Shown: positions 8,114-17,532 of the stretch, piece by piece
How positions within the stretch are numbered: position 1 is the stretch's first letter
Layout: each line of letters starts with the position of its first letter
Source of the DNA: Exiguobacterium sp. s193
Lineage (GTDB): Bacteria; Bacillota; Bacilli; Exiguobacteriales; Exiguobacteriaceae
Direction: 5' to 3'
Assembly: GCF_018618755.1 (NCBI RefSeq)
Contig: NZ_JACSMR010000006.1
Coordinates: forward strand, 98,422-162,421
DNA length: 64,000 nt
Made by a program: the position numbers and the translations under genes
Notes under the pieces: generated by a model
The model's database searches: none
What the model was told of the DNA's origin: nothing
What the model saw: the letters and a program-made list of their open reading frames with translations, nothing else

Positions 8114-9286
8114 ATGAATTTTATGAAACCTTTTATTAATGAAGCGTGGGAACGAGCACGCTTTGAACAAATGATGCCCGTCCAAGAACAAGCCATTCCT
8201 TTAATCCGGGAAGGTAAAGATGTTTTGGTCGAGGCACCGACAGGAACGGGGAAAACGCTCGCTTATGTCATTCCAGCCCTCGAGCGCATTGATCCGAATG
8301 AACCACACGTTCAAGTCGCCATCACGGCACCGACACGAGAACTCGTCATGCAAATTCATCAAGTCATCCAATTGTTTGCCCAGGGAAGTGGGATTAAGTC
8401 AGGAGCGTTCATCGGTGGCGTTGAGTTAAAACGTCAATATGAACGTCTCAAGAAAAAACCACAAATCATCGTTGGGACACCAGGACGGTTAGTTGAATTG
8501 ATTGACTCGAAAAAGTTGAAAATGCATAAAGTGAAATTGATTGTTTTAGATGAAGCCGATCAAATCTACGAAAGTGGAATGAGTGCATCGGCGACACGAA
8601 TCGCGAACAGTGCGCTTCGTGACCGTCAGTTAGCACTCGTTTCAGCAACGTTACCTGAACGGACGGCAGAATGGGGACGGACACTTTCGAACGAACCAGA
8701 AGTGATCCGGGTTGAACGGACGGAGACGTCACAAGTCAAGTTTGGTTATATCGAAACATCACGTCGTCTAAAACCAGAAATGTTACGCCGTTTGTCTAAT
8801 ATGCAACAAGTAAAAGTGTTGACGTTTATTAATAACCGCTCATTCCTCGGTCCGCTAAACGGTGAATTAAGCAAGTTTTCGCTGAAATACCGGATTTTAG
8901 ATGCGGAAAAAGGGAAAAGAGAACGGATGGAGACGTTACGTTCTTACAAGCGTGGAGAGTTTCCGTTACTCGTCACGACAGGGCTTGCTGCGCGTGGGTT
9001 AGATATTGATGCCGTCACGCATGTCGTGCATTATGATTTACCAGAATCCCTTGATGATTTTGTCCACCGTTCAGGTCGAACAGGACGTGGGAACGCGTCA
9101 GGTATGGTCCTTGCGCTTGTCACGGATCATGATCTGAAACACCTGAAAACATTAACAAAACAAATGGGTGTGGAAATTGAACCAATGGAGATTTATGGCG
9201 GGGAATTGATTCCAAAACGTGAAGTCAAGGAACCCGAAGCACTTAAAAGTCCGGCGAAACCACACCGGAAAGGATCAACGCGATGA
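8114..9286 (+). CDS. DEAD-box ATP-dependent RNA helicase (YfmL-like)
   Basis: A 390-residue two-RecA-domain helicase without a long C-terminal extension. Visible motifs: I APTGTGKT, Ia PTREL, Ib TPGRL, II DEAD, III SAT, V ARGLDI, VI HRSGRTGR. The compact size and weak Q motif resemble B. subtilis YfmL, which acts in ribosome assembly and cold growth; the match is by eye. ATG 8114 follows TAGGAG. Its last codons overlap the next ORF by four bases (ATGA), so the two are translationally coupled. Confidence 0.88.
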   Translation: MNFMKPFINEAWERARFEQMMPVQEQAIPLIREGKDVLVEAPTGTGKTLAYVIPALERIDPNEPHVQVAITAPTRELVMQIHQVIQLFAQGSGIKSGAFIGGVELKRQYERLKKKPQIIVGTPGRLVELIDSKKLKMHKVKLIVLDEADQIYESGMSASATRIANSALRDRQLALVSATLPERTAEWGRTLSNEPEVIRVERTETSQVKFGYIETSRRLKPEMLRRLSNMQQVKVLTFINNRSFLGPLNGELSKFSLKYRILDAEKGKRERMETLRSYKRGEFPLLVTTGLAARGLDIDAVTHVVHYDLPESLDDFVHRSGRTGRGNASGMVLALVTDHDLKHLKTLTKQMGVEIEPMEIYGGELIPKREVKEPEALKSPAKPHRKGSTR

Positions 9287-9927
9287 AAAGTGAGCGAAAG
9301 ATTATCCCGTTTCCGACAACTGTATCCGAAGCAGAGATGAACACAGCGCTCAAAACCCTTTATCAAGAAGCAGCCACTGCTCGAAGCACCGACTGGGTCG
9401 CATTTATCGAAGAAATCGCGACGGAAGGCCGCTGGTATTTAAAAGATGCCGAATTGTTCCGAGATTTGTTCGTCGACTGGGCGATTTTTTATGAAACCGA
9501 TGAACAAGGGAAAACCCCCCATGGACGTTTTTTAGATCAAGTCAAAGAAGATATGTCTCAAAGTCTATATCGTGCTTTAAGAGGGTTAGCTGATCCTGTT
9601 CCATCGCTCTTTCTCGTGAAAGAGGAAGGTGTCGTCGACATCATGTCGGAACAAACGTACCAAACCGATTTGACGGAGATTGATGTCGAGGTTGGTGATT
9701 TGTTAGTTGGAAAACTGCTCTACATTTCAGGGAAATGGCGATTCGCGATTGCTTATATGAAGGTCGCTCGTGCGCTAGTACCTGAAGTGCGTATCCTGTT
9801 AGCTGATTTTGTCGATGAGGTGGGTGAAGACGCGTTGCTACGCCAGTATCCTGAGTTTTGTGCAGAGTTAATTGATTTATTACTCGATATCGAAGAGGGA
9901 AACATTACACCACGACCTGAAGCATGA
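9283..9927 (+). CDS. Hypothetical protein, 214 aa, coupled to helicase gene
   Basis: Not recognised. It is a soluble, acidic, mostly helical protein beginning MKSERKIIPFPTTVSEAEMN and ending DIEEGNITPRPEA. Its ATG overlaps the stop of the DEAD-box helicase (ATGA), suggesting coupled translation and a related role. It ends 13 bases before the left end of an insertion sequence, so its original terminator may have been displaced. Confidence 0.7.
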   Translation: MKSERKIIPFPTTVSEAEMNTALKTLYQEAATARSTDWVAFIEEIATEGRWYLKDAELFRDLFVDWAIFYETDEQGKTPHGRFLDQVKEDMSQSLYRALRGLADPVPSLFLVKEEGVVDIMSEQTYQTDLTEIDVEVGDLLVGKLLYISGKWRFAIAYMKVARALVPEVRILLADFVDEVGEDALLRQYPEFCAELIDLLLDIEEGNITPRPEA

Positions 9928-9940
9928 CAGTAAAAAAGTA

Positions 9941-9958
9941 AGAGGCTGGGACATAACT
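9941..9958 (+). repeat. Left terminal inverted repeat of the IS
   Basis: AGAGGCTGGGACATAACT, identical to the reverse complement of 11760-11777. Confidence 0.88.
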
Positions 9959-9974
9959 AGCTGACTTTTAAAAA

Positions 9975-10018
9975 AATAAGGGATTGCCATCCTCACGATG
10001 CGCAATCCCTTATTTTTT
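9975..10018 (-). terminator. Terminator at IS left end
   Basis: AATAAGGGATTGCG and its inverse CAATCCCTTATT form a stem flanked by A- and T-runs on both sides. It can stop transcripts leaving the transposase gene and those coming in from the plus-strand operon. Confidence 0.75.
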
Positions 10019-10030
10019 CGTCACCGCTTT

Positions 10031-11614
10031 TTAAATTGCCCCTCGGGCAATACTTCGGGTGAGCCACTTTCTTAGATTTACTGCCATAAGAATGAAGCCA
10101 AGCTCACGTTTCACCTTTGCTTTTCCTCTTACGGAAAAACGAGTGAAACGCAAATTAGCCTTCAGATTCCCAAAAACTGGTTCTACGTCTATCTTACGTT
10201 TTGCGTAGATTTTCCCGGTTTTTTGATCTGAAAGCAGGTCCTTTACCTGTTGCTTTTGCTCTTCCCACGAAACGTTTACTCGGACTTGGCGATGACGCCC
10301 CTCCTCTGCCTTGGTACAGAGAGAGCGAAGCGGGCAGTCATCACAACTCTCACTTTCGTACACCTTGAAATCGCGGGTAAAACCATATCGGTCCGTCCTC
10401 TTAGACATATAACGGAACGTCACGTTCTGTCCGTTCGGGCATACAAAGTGATCGGTTGTTTCATCGTAGGACCAATTGGCGATATTAAAAGGGTGATTAC
10501 GCCATTTTCGCTTTTTCTCTTTTTGGAACATCGTATAGGGAACGAGCGGAATGCGCCCTCGACGCATCAGAATCTCCTGATAATTTTCTTGGCTTCCATA
10601 GCCGGCGTCCGCAACGATATGTTCCGGTAAAGTAAGATACGAGGCAACCTCATCTAAAAATGGGATTAACGTACGGGCATCGGTCGGATTAGGATAGACA
10701 TCATAAGCGAGGGTATATTGACCTTCGGTCGCAATCTAGACGTTGTACCCAGGCTTGAGTTGTCCATTTTTCATATGGTCTTCCTTCATCCGCATAAACG
10801 TCGCATCCGTATCCGTCTTCGAATAGCTGTTCCGTCCATCAAACGTCTCCTTTTGGACGGCATACTTCCTTTTTCTTTCCACGAACTCAGCGAATTTTTT
10901 TCGGGAAAGATGGGGTTGCTTTCGTTCGGAACGAAGCCGTTTTCTCTCCTGCGTATCTGAACTTGCCTCGATTTCTTGATTGATAGAAGCGATTCGTTCC
11001 TCCAAAACATCACCGATATGCTCGAGTTCAGGAATGGTCAGTTCGTCTGGACTTTCCCGTTCAATCTCCGGTAAGATTTCCTGTGCGACGAGTTCTTCAT
11101 AGAGAAGATTAGACTTTTCAACGAGCGACGTACTATATCGTTCGACGGATTTTCGCCAGACGAACGTATATCGATTCGCATTCGCTTCTAGTTTCGTACC
11201 ATCAATGAAAATCGCTTCTTCCTTAATTTCTCCCATCTCGACGAGATGGCAACGGAAGGTGACGAACGCCTGCTTCAGGATAGGTGTGACTGCCGGGTGC
11301 ACTCGAAAGCGATTGATCGTACGATAGCTCGGTTCATTCCCTTGAGCGAGCCACATCATACGCAGACTGTCTTGAAGGAGTCCTTCGATCTTCCGACCGG
11401 AGAAGACCGATTGCGTATAGGCGCATAAAATGATTTTCATCATCATGCGTGGATGATAGGCGGGGCAGCCTGTCGTTCGCATGAAAGGCTCGAACACATC
11501 GTCTGGAATGGACTCGACAAGATGATGAACGGCGAATGCGATATCATTTTCTTGAAGACGAATTTCTAAATCTAAAGGCAGAACCAACTGGTTCATGTTA
11601 TAATTTTTAAACAT
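10031..11614 (-). pseudogene. IS1182-family transposase split by an in-frame TAG
   Basis: Reading from ATG 11614, codons 1-292 give [20 protein letters not shown] to LKPGYNV, then TAG at 10738-10736. The same frame continues uninterrupted (IATEGQYTLAYDVYPNPTDA) to the normal end at 10031, giving a 527-codon transposase with one nonsense codon. CAG to TAG is the simplest change. The first DDE aspartate ([12 protein letters not shown]) is before the stop; the second (VADAGYGS) and the Glu (KIDVEPVFGN) are after it, so the truncated product cannot be catalytic. The 3' part also holds the Cys cluster CDDCPLRSLC. Activity would need stop readthrough or a helper element in trans. Confidence 0.88.
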
Positions 11615-11710
11615 AAGGACACCTCCGATGGTTATGGTTTCGTCACTTTAACTTTATCAGAGGCAGTCCTTATTTGTTTACTTAAAATATGTTTTTCATC
11701 ATAAGAAGAA

Positions 11711-11747
11711 GGCCCTCGAAACGAAAAACGTTTCGAGGGCCTTCTCA
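11711..11747. terminator. Hairpin at IS right end
   Basis: AGGCCCTCGAAACG and CGTTTCGAGGGCCT form a perfect 14-bp stem inside the right repeat. It is well placed to block incoming transcription into the transposase gene. Confidence 0.6.
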
Positions 11748-11759
11748 TTTATAAAGCTG

Positions 11760-11777
11760 AGTTATGTCCCAGCCTCT
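11760..11777 (-). repeat. Right terminal inverted repeat of the IS
   Basis: AGTTATGTCCCAGCCTCT, the exact reverse complement of 9941-9958. Confidence 0.88.
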
Positions 11778-11786
11778 TTTTCTCAT

Positions 11787-13577
11787 TTAAAAATCTTGAT
11801 GGTAGACGGCGATATCATTTTTTTCACGATTTTTGATGCGATACATCGCGAGATCGGCGTGTTTCAGCCAACTTTCTAAATCATCATTTTCAAAAAATGG
11901 AGCGACACCGATGCTAGCCGAGACATGTAACGTTTGCCCTTTATAAACATAAGGGCGACGTAATAGGTGCAAGAAGTGTTTACACCGACGCCGGAGTGAG
12001 AATTCATCTTCAGCCGAAGTCAGTAATGCAAATTCATCACCTCCTAGTCTATAAATTGATTCATCGGCTTCCAGTTCATGATTCATTCGGCGAGCGACTT
12101 CAATTAAAACGTAATCGCCGGCTTCGTGTCCGTACGTGTCGTTTACTAGCTTGAAGCCGTCTAAATCGAGCAACGCAAGGTAATTGACGGAACTTTTCAA
12201 TGATAAGAATGTTCGTTCGAGCGCACGACGGTTACCGATTCCGGTCAAGACATCATGAAAAGCATGATACTCGATTCGTTGTTGTCGCTCCTTTTGTTCC
12301 GTCACATCATGTAAAACTAAAAAATGACCGACCGATTTTGAATTGATTTGAATCGGGATTTTTGTTACATCATATTGCCGGTTCCTCTCATCCAAGTATT
12401 GCTGTGGGTTAAGGTGCAAAGAAGACTGCAGGTGCAGGAGAGGATTGGTTGGCGTTTCAATTGATAAGGAAGACGTTTTGAATAACACTTGTGCCGCAAG
12501 ATTCGCGTACGTAGCGGTTTCATTTTGACTGAACCGAACAATCGGATCTGGGTGACTGGCGAAAAGCGGTAGAACTTGTTGTTCACTTTTTTTAATCTGT
12601 TGAATGCGGTGTTCGATGCGAGTAGCTAATTGTTCATTTCGCTCCGTTAACTTTTCGACCAGCATGGTATGCTGTCTTGCGATGAAGATTTGACGAATGA
12701 TGAGTAATAGCAAAATGATGAATACATCAAATTTCTTCCCTTCGAGTTCGATGACATAATGTAAAAACAATGGAATTGCAAGTAAAGGCAGCCACGTTCT
12801 TTGAACGATGGGGGATGCTGGTTTCCCTTCAGTGATGTGATCGAGATGCCACAAGATAGCGGCACTTTGAGCGAGGCGAATCAAAATGGGTGAAAATACT
12901 AAATATTGGGCTGTGAAGTCTGGAAAGTAGACTGCAGAAACTTCATACATCCCGCGGATGAAAAGCGATAGGAATAACAGCGTTAACGTCGTCCGGGAAA
13001 CCCAATGTGTTTCTTGAATGAAAAAGAAGTAGAAGAAAACAAACAGACCGAGTGAAGTGTTAACGATAACAATCATGTCGTACGGGAATGTACTGACAGC
13101 TGCGTCGGTGACTTCGCTTAATGAATGGAAGGCAGCGAGACCTAAAAAAACGACGATGATCAGCGCATCGATGAAGGCCAGTAAGTGTTGGGAAAAACTT
13201 TTTTGTGAGACAATCCGGTAAAACAGGCCAACCAAAAATAGATAATGCGACAATGAGAAGCAGATTAAGCTGAAGTAAGTCGGAACAGACAAGGTGCTAC
13301 TGAATAGATTGATAGTTTCAAAGATAGAGGCGAGTAAGGACAGCATCAGTGAGCCGAAGGCGATGAGCCAAAATTTTCGTCTCGGCACAATGAGTTGTTG
13401 TTCTTTTTTATAGGCCATGAGGATAAAGGCAGCGATTAATAGAAACGACAAGTATTCGAGGACTTGTTCGACTGCATGAGTTGTAAAGGAGTCTTGGTTG
13501 TATGAAAAAAGTATTAAAATCAACGAGATGATTAATAGCGATGGAAACCATCGCGTGAAGTAGGGGGATTGTTGCAT
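11787..13577 (-). CDS. Membrane PAS-GGDEF diguanylate cyclase
   Basis: A 596-residue protein. About eight membrane segments fill residues 10-300, followed by a helical linker (ERNEQLATRIEHRIQQIKKS), a PAS-like region that reaches the DGC domain, and a GGDEF domain with intact GGDEF at 512-516 plus DLDGFKLVNDTYGHEAGD upstream. It should make c-di-GMP from two GTP in response to a membrane or ligand signal. The RxxD inhibitory site is absent: the residues before the motif read EADESIYRL. It follows a paralogue by 12 bases with AGGAGG between them, so the pair is an operon. Its 3' end is 9 bases from the IS, so its native terminator may be lost. Confidence 0.9.
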   Translation of the reverse strand: MQQSPYFTRWFPSLLIISLILILFSYNQDSFTTHAVEQVLEYLSFLLIAAFILMAYKKEQQLIVPRRKFWLIAFGSLMLSLLASIFETINLFSSTLSVPTYFSLICFSLSHYLFLVGLFYRIVSQKSFSQHLLAFIDALIIVVFLGLAAFHSLSEVTDAAVSTFPYDMIVIVNTSLGLFVFFYFFFIQETHWVSRTTLTLLFLSLFIRGMYEVSAVYFPDFTAQYLVFSPILIRLAQSAAILWHLDHITEGKPASPIVQRTWLPLLAIPLFLHYVIELEGKKFDVFIILLLLIIRQIFIARQHTMLVEKLTERNEQLATRIEHRIQQIKKSEQQVLPLFASHPDPIVRFSQNETATYANLAAQVLFKTSSLSIETPTNPLLHLQSSLHLNPQQYLDERNRQYDVTKIPIQINSKSVGHFLVLHDVTEQKERQQRIEYHAFHDVLTGIGNRRALERTFLSLKSSVNYLALLDLDGFKLVNDTYGHEAGDYVLIEVARRMNHELEADESIYRLGGDEFALLTSAEDEFSLRRRCKHFLHLLRRPYVYKGQTLHVSASIGVAPFFENDDLESWLKHADLAMYRIKNREKNDIAVYHQDF

Positions 13578-13589
13578 CGACTGTTCCTC

Positions 13590-15431
13590 CTAATTTCGTT
13601 TTAGTTGGGCTGCGAACTGGAAGTTGTTTTTATTCGTATTTTTTATATGATACATCGCTTCATCGGCTCTGATGAGTAAGACGTTCGAACTTTTTCCATC
13701 GTTCGGATAAAGTGAAATTCCGATTGAAGGTGTGACGGACATGATTTGATTGTTAATATGAAAAGGTTCATTCAGTGATGCAAGTAACGTCGTTGCAAAG
13801 GCAGTCGTTTCTTGTTCATCCCGTAGTAAGAACAAGATGAATTCATCTCCACCAAGCCGGGCAACGAGTTCATCTTGCTGAGTCAACTGTTGCAGACGGT
13901 AGGCGGTTTCTTGTAACAGTAAATCACCAGCATCATGTCCGTACGTATCATTAATGGCTTTAAAACCATCTAAATCGACAAACAATAAAGAGCCATATCG
14001 GATCGCCGGGAGGAGAGTTTGCAGCTGCTCTTCAAAAAATCGTCGGTTCGGTAAACGGGTCAAGGCATCGTGATTTCCTAACTTTTCTAACCATTGTTCT
14101 TGGCGCACATCATCTGTGATATCGGATAAGATGATAAAGACACGTTCTTGGTCGGCGATACAAATCGATGTCATCGTATAAATCAGTTCCTCTTGATCCC
14201 GTTGCACATAAAACGTTTTCGATAGGGAAGGGACGCCTTTATTGGCATGTAATGTGTCCATTACTTGTTTGAAAAGATGGGTCTGTTCGTCTGTTAACGG
14301 CTTCTCCATCCATCCTTTCCGAATGGCTGCAGGATTTCCGGATAGAATATGACTCGCTTGATTGACTTCAAGCACCATTTGCGGATAGGAGAGGAACAAT
14401 GCCTTGAACTCCTGTTCACGTAACCGGAGAAGCTCTGTTTTTTGTGACACGATGTTTTCTAAGTTTTCTTGAAGGGACGTTGTTTCTCGCAAAAGACGGA
14501 TGTTTTCACGGTAGGAAAGAAACTGCCGCGTTAAAAAAAGTAAGAAGGTCGTCGCGATCGTAATGAAGTAAAAACGTGTTGAAACAGGAGAAAAGGTGAC
14601 ATAGGTAATTAAAAGCAGCAATAAGATATATGAAAAAGAAGGACGGAGGATTTGTTCGATGCGAAGCATAAAGTCTTGCTGTTTTTTTATGACTGGTAAC
14701 TGCCGCGATAATAAGAAGCTGATGAAAAAATAACTACTTAACGGATAGAGCGGTAATAAGAGTGTCGCGTAAACTGTAAAGTCGTTAAATAAAAAACTGT
14801 AGAAGAGAAAATTCATGATGCCGAGTAAAAAAGTACCACTCGTCAGAAAAATGAAAGACGTCAAAGATACCTCTTTTTTTAAGCCGGAAGCATACAGTAA
14901 AAAGAAAAACAGTGTGAGTAAAATCGTCAGAAAAGCATAAAGCAACCAACTGCTTTGTTGAAGGGGTGTCTTTGTAAATTCAGGAATGAATTGAAAGATC
15001 GTAAGGTAACCGACAATCATCGAGACCGTAAAGAGCGTCAAGGAATCAAGAATCAGTAATTTTTGAGAACGTAAATGTTCGAAATCAAGCAACTGATACA
15101 AGAAAAAGTTAATCATTAATAAATGAATCGTATATGGAAAATCGAGGGCTACGTTCAAGTTGACGGATGTCAACGAAAAATAGCCGCTAATCAGTGTCCC
15201 CAAATCACTAATAAAGTAGGCGGTCATCGCAAGAATCAGCCAAGCTAGCTTTCGTGAGGGTGACCTGCGATAGTATGTAGCGCTAGCTAGTACAATTGCC
15301 AAGGAACCAATGGCACTCAAAGTGACAGCGAGTGGAGCGACATATGAATCCGGACTGAGGAATAGAACGGCATATGAGACAACTAAATAAACGATGATTC
15401 CTCCTGTCATCCGTTTAAAGACATGTGGCAT
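13590..15431 (-). CDS. Membrane PAS-GGDEF diguanylate cyclase (tandem paralogue)
   Basis: A 613-residue paralogue of the next gene with the same plan: about eight to ten membrane segments (residues 8-305), a helical linker (SLQENLENIVSQKTELLRLR), a PAS-like region and GGDEF at 527-531 with DLDGFKAINDTYGHDAGD. Catalytic residues look intact. The I-site RxxD is absent here too (QQDELVARL). ATG 15431 has AAAGGAGG upstream. First gene of the two-gene operon. Divergence in the sensor half suggests different inputs; both presumably feed c-di-GMP pools, possibly sensed by the YkuI-like protein at 22.7 kb. Confidence 0.9.
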   Translation of the reverse strand: MPHVFKRMTGGIIVYLVVSYAVLFLSPDSYVAPLAVTLSAIGSLAIVLASATYYRRSPSRKLAWLILAMTAYFISDLGTLISGYFSLTSVNLNVALDFPYTIHLLMINFFLYQLLDFEHLRSQKLLILDSLTLFTVSMIVGYLTIFQFIPEFTKTPLQQSSWLLYAFLTILLTLFFFLLYASGLKKEVSLTSFIFLTSGTFLLGIMNFLFYSFLFNDFTVYATLLLPLYPLSSYFFISFLLSRQLPVIKKQQDFMLRIEQILRPSFSYILLLLLITYVTFSPVSTRFYFITIATTFLLFLTRQFLSYRENIRLLRETTSLQENLENIVSQKTELLRLREQEFKALFLSYPQMVLEVNQASHILSGNPAAIRKGWMEKPLTDEQTHLFKQVMDTLHANKGVPSLSKTFYVQRDQEELIYTMTSICIADQERVFIILSDITDDVRQEQWLEKLGNHDALTRLPNRRFFEEQLQTLLPAIRYGSLLFVDLDGFKAINDTYGHDAGDLLLQETAYRLQQLTQQDELVARLGGDEFILFLLRDEQETTAFATTLLASLNEPFHINNQIMSVTPSIGISLYPNDGKSSNVLLIRADEAMYHIKNTNKNNFQFAAQLKRN

Positions 15432-15539
15432 AAGAAGACCTCCTTTTTCAAAAAAAGTAAGAGAACAATTTGAAATGGAAAACGTTATAGGTTATTACCC
15501 TCTATTTAGTAAAAAGTCACCTTTAGAAAAGAAGTAGAC

Positions 15540-15571
15540 AAAAAAACACCCTCTTCCGATAGAAAGAGGGT
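15540..15571 (-). terminator. Terminator after the YfmR-plsC operon
   Basis: The minus strand has ACCCTCTT, an 8-base loop and AAGAGGGT followed by a long T-run, downstream of the ABC-F stop at 15639. Confidence 0.85.
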
Positions 15572-15638
15572 AGAGAATCAATCAGTACGATTCAGTGTGG
15601 TTTTTATCAAAATTAGGCAACGATCCGCATAAGACTGA

Positions 15639-17531
15639 TTATTTTTTGTAGGTTTCGTAGGCTTCAATTTTCTCAGACAAGTAAGACCAATAGTCCATCA
15701 GTTGATCGAGGTGGACTTTTCCTTTTTCAATCTTTTGATAGAGCTCGTTGACTTGACCGATGTCGCTACCGGCAGAAGCAAGCTGTTGTTCGAGTTGTTC
15801 AAGCTCAGCTTCCGCGTCTTCAATCTGTGTCTCAATCGTTGTCCAGTCTTGCTGTTCCTGATAAGACAATTTTTTCGGGACCTCGATTGGCGGCAACATC
15901 TCTTCTTTTACCTCAGTCACGAGAGTTGCTTCGGGTGCATCCTCGTCACGCTGTTCCAAGTAGTCCGTGTACTGCCCATAATAAGAGACGATCGTATTAT
16001 TCTCGAACGCAAGTAACCGGTCGACGACTCGATCGAGGAAATAACGGTCGTGACTGACCGTTATGACCGTCCCGGGGAAGGACTCGAGATAATCTTCAAG
16101 AACCGACAGCGTTTCTGTATCTAAATCATTCGTCGGCTCATCGAGGAATAAGACGTTTGGTTCATCCATCAAGATCGTCAATAATTTAAGTCGGCGCTTT
16201 TCGCCACCAGACAATTTACCAATCGGCTTATACTGTGCTTCCGGCTTGAATAAAAATTGTTCAAGCATCTGACTGGCCGTGATTTCCTGACCATCAAGTG
16301 TCGTGATCACCTGGGCAATCCGTTCGACTTCATCGATGACACGACGTTCCGGGTGCGTGAACTCGGCGAACTGTCCATAAAAACCGACTTTGACCGTTTC
16401 CCCGTGCACGATTTCCCCTTGAGTCGGTTCAAGTTGTTTCGCTAAAATCGATAACAATGTCGATTTCCCGCTCCCATTCCGACCGACGATGCCGTAACGT
16501 TCCTTCCGACCAAATAACCAACTGAATGACTGGAACAACGTCCGTTCACCAAACGTATGACCAAGTTCCGTTGCTTCGATGACTTTCTTACCGAGGCGTG
16601 TCGAGCCGACTTGTACTTCAAGTGTTGCCTCTTCTTCTTCATAAGAGAGTTCTTGGAGTGCGTCGACTCGCTGAATCCGTGCTTTTTGTTTTGTCGTCCG
16701 TGCCTTTGCACCACGACGTAACCATGCCAGTTCGCGGCGTAGGATGTTTTGACGCTTCTCTTCCATTGAAGCCGTCCGTTCACGGCGCTCGGCCCGCTTT
16801 TCAAGGAATGATTCATAGTTTCCGACATAAAAATGAGCCGTCCCGTTCGCGATTTCCATCATGTGATTCGTGACGCGGTTCAAGAAGTACCGATCGTGAG
16901 TGATTAACAAAATTGCCCCACGGTATTCTCTAATCTGTGACTCGAGCCAAGTAATTGTTTCTGCATCGAGTTCATTCGTCGGCTCATCGAGTAGTAATAA
17001 ATCAGCTTCGTCGAGTAAAGCTTCTGCCAAGCCGACGCGTTTGCGTTGACCACCTGATAACGAACCGATTTTTGCTTCTAAGTCCGTGATTCCGAGCCGC
17101 GTTAAAATCATTTTAAGGCGAGACTCCGTATCCCAGGCATTTGCAGCATCAATTTCTGTTTGGGCATCGATGAAACGCTTAAGTAACGTTTCACTTGTCG
17201 GGTCTTGCTCAAGTGCTAGACGGGCCGTTTCGTAATGGCGTAAAGCATTGATCGTTGGTGTGTTTCCGGAGAGAAGTACTTCCATCACCGTTTGATCTTC
17301 CGGATAATCGGTTGATTGTGAGAGCAAACGAATCCGGTAGTCGTTTGGATGATGCAGCTCACCGAAGTCAGCGGTCTCTTTTCCTGCTAAAATATGAAGC
17401 AGTGTCGATTTTCCCGTGCCGTTGACACCGATGATGCCAATTCGGTCACCGGGCGTGACGGAAAACGTCACATCTTCAAAAACGATTTTATCAGCAAATT
17501 CTTTTTTTAATTGATCTACTTTAAGTAGCAT
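15639..17531 (-). CDS. yfmR: ABC-F ATPase, Uup/YfmR type
   Basis: A 630-residue soluble protein with two ABC domains: Walker A GVNGTGKST and GRNGSGKST, signatures LSGGQRKR and LSGGEKRR, Walker B LLDEPTNELD and FLDEPTNDLD. A P-site arm region lies between the domains (LRRGAKARTTKQKARIQRV), and the last ~75 residues are a coiled coil (EDAEAELEQLEQQLASAG). Length and C-terminal coil match B. subtilis YfmR/Uup, a housekeeping translation factor that relieves ribosome stalls, rather than a resistance ABC-F. It starts one base after plsC stops, so the two form one operon. Confidence 0.9.
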   Translation of the reverse strand: MLLKVDQLKKEFADKIVFEDVTFSVTPGDRIGIIGVNGTGKSTLLHILAGKETADFGELHHPNDYRIRLLSQSTDYPEDQTVMEVLLSGNTPTINALRHYETARLALEQDPTSETLLKRFIDAQTEIDAANAWDTESRLKMILTRLGITDLEAKIGSLSGGQRKRVGLAEALLDEADLLLLDEPTNELDAETITWLESQIREYRGAILLITHDRYFLNRVTNHMMEIANGTAHFYVGNYESFLEKRAERRERTASMEEKRQNILRRELAWLRRGAKARTTKQKARIQRVDALQELSYEEEEATLEVQVGSTRLGKKVIEATELGHTFGERTLFQSFSWLFGRKERYGIVGRNGSGKSTLLSILAKQLEPTQGEIVHGETVKVGFYGQFAEFTHPERRVIDEVERIAQVITTLDGQEITASQMLEQFLFKPEAQYKPIGKLSGGEKRRLKLLTILMDEPNVLFLDEPTNDLDTETLSVLEDYLESFPGTVITVSHDRYFLDRVVDRLLAFENNTIVSYYGQYTDYLEQRDEDAPEATLVTEVKEEMLPPIEVPKKLSYQEQQDWTTIETQIEDAEAELEQLEQQLASAGSDIGQVNELYQKIEKGKVHLDQLMDYWSYLSEKIEAYETYKK

Positions 17532-17532
17532 G

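Larger units (their letters stand above)
9941..11777 (-). mobile_element. IS1182-like insertion sequence (defective)
   Basis: The ends carry an 18-bp perfect terminal inverted repeat, AGAGGCTGGGACATAACT at 9941-9958 and its complement at 11760-11777, followed on the inner side by a shared AGCT. Total length is 1837 bp with one minus-strand transposase frame. Both ends hold strong hairpins just inside the repeats. It lies in the gap between convergent genes, likely in their former terminator region. I see no clear target duplication; the flanks are A/T-rich. Confidence 0.88.
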
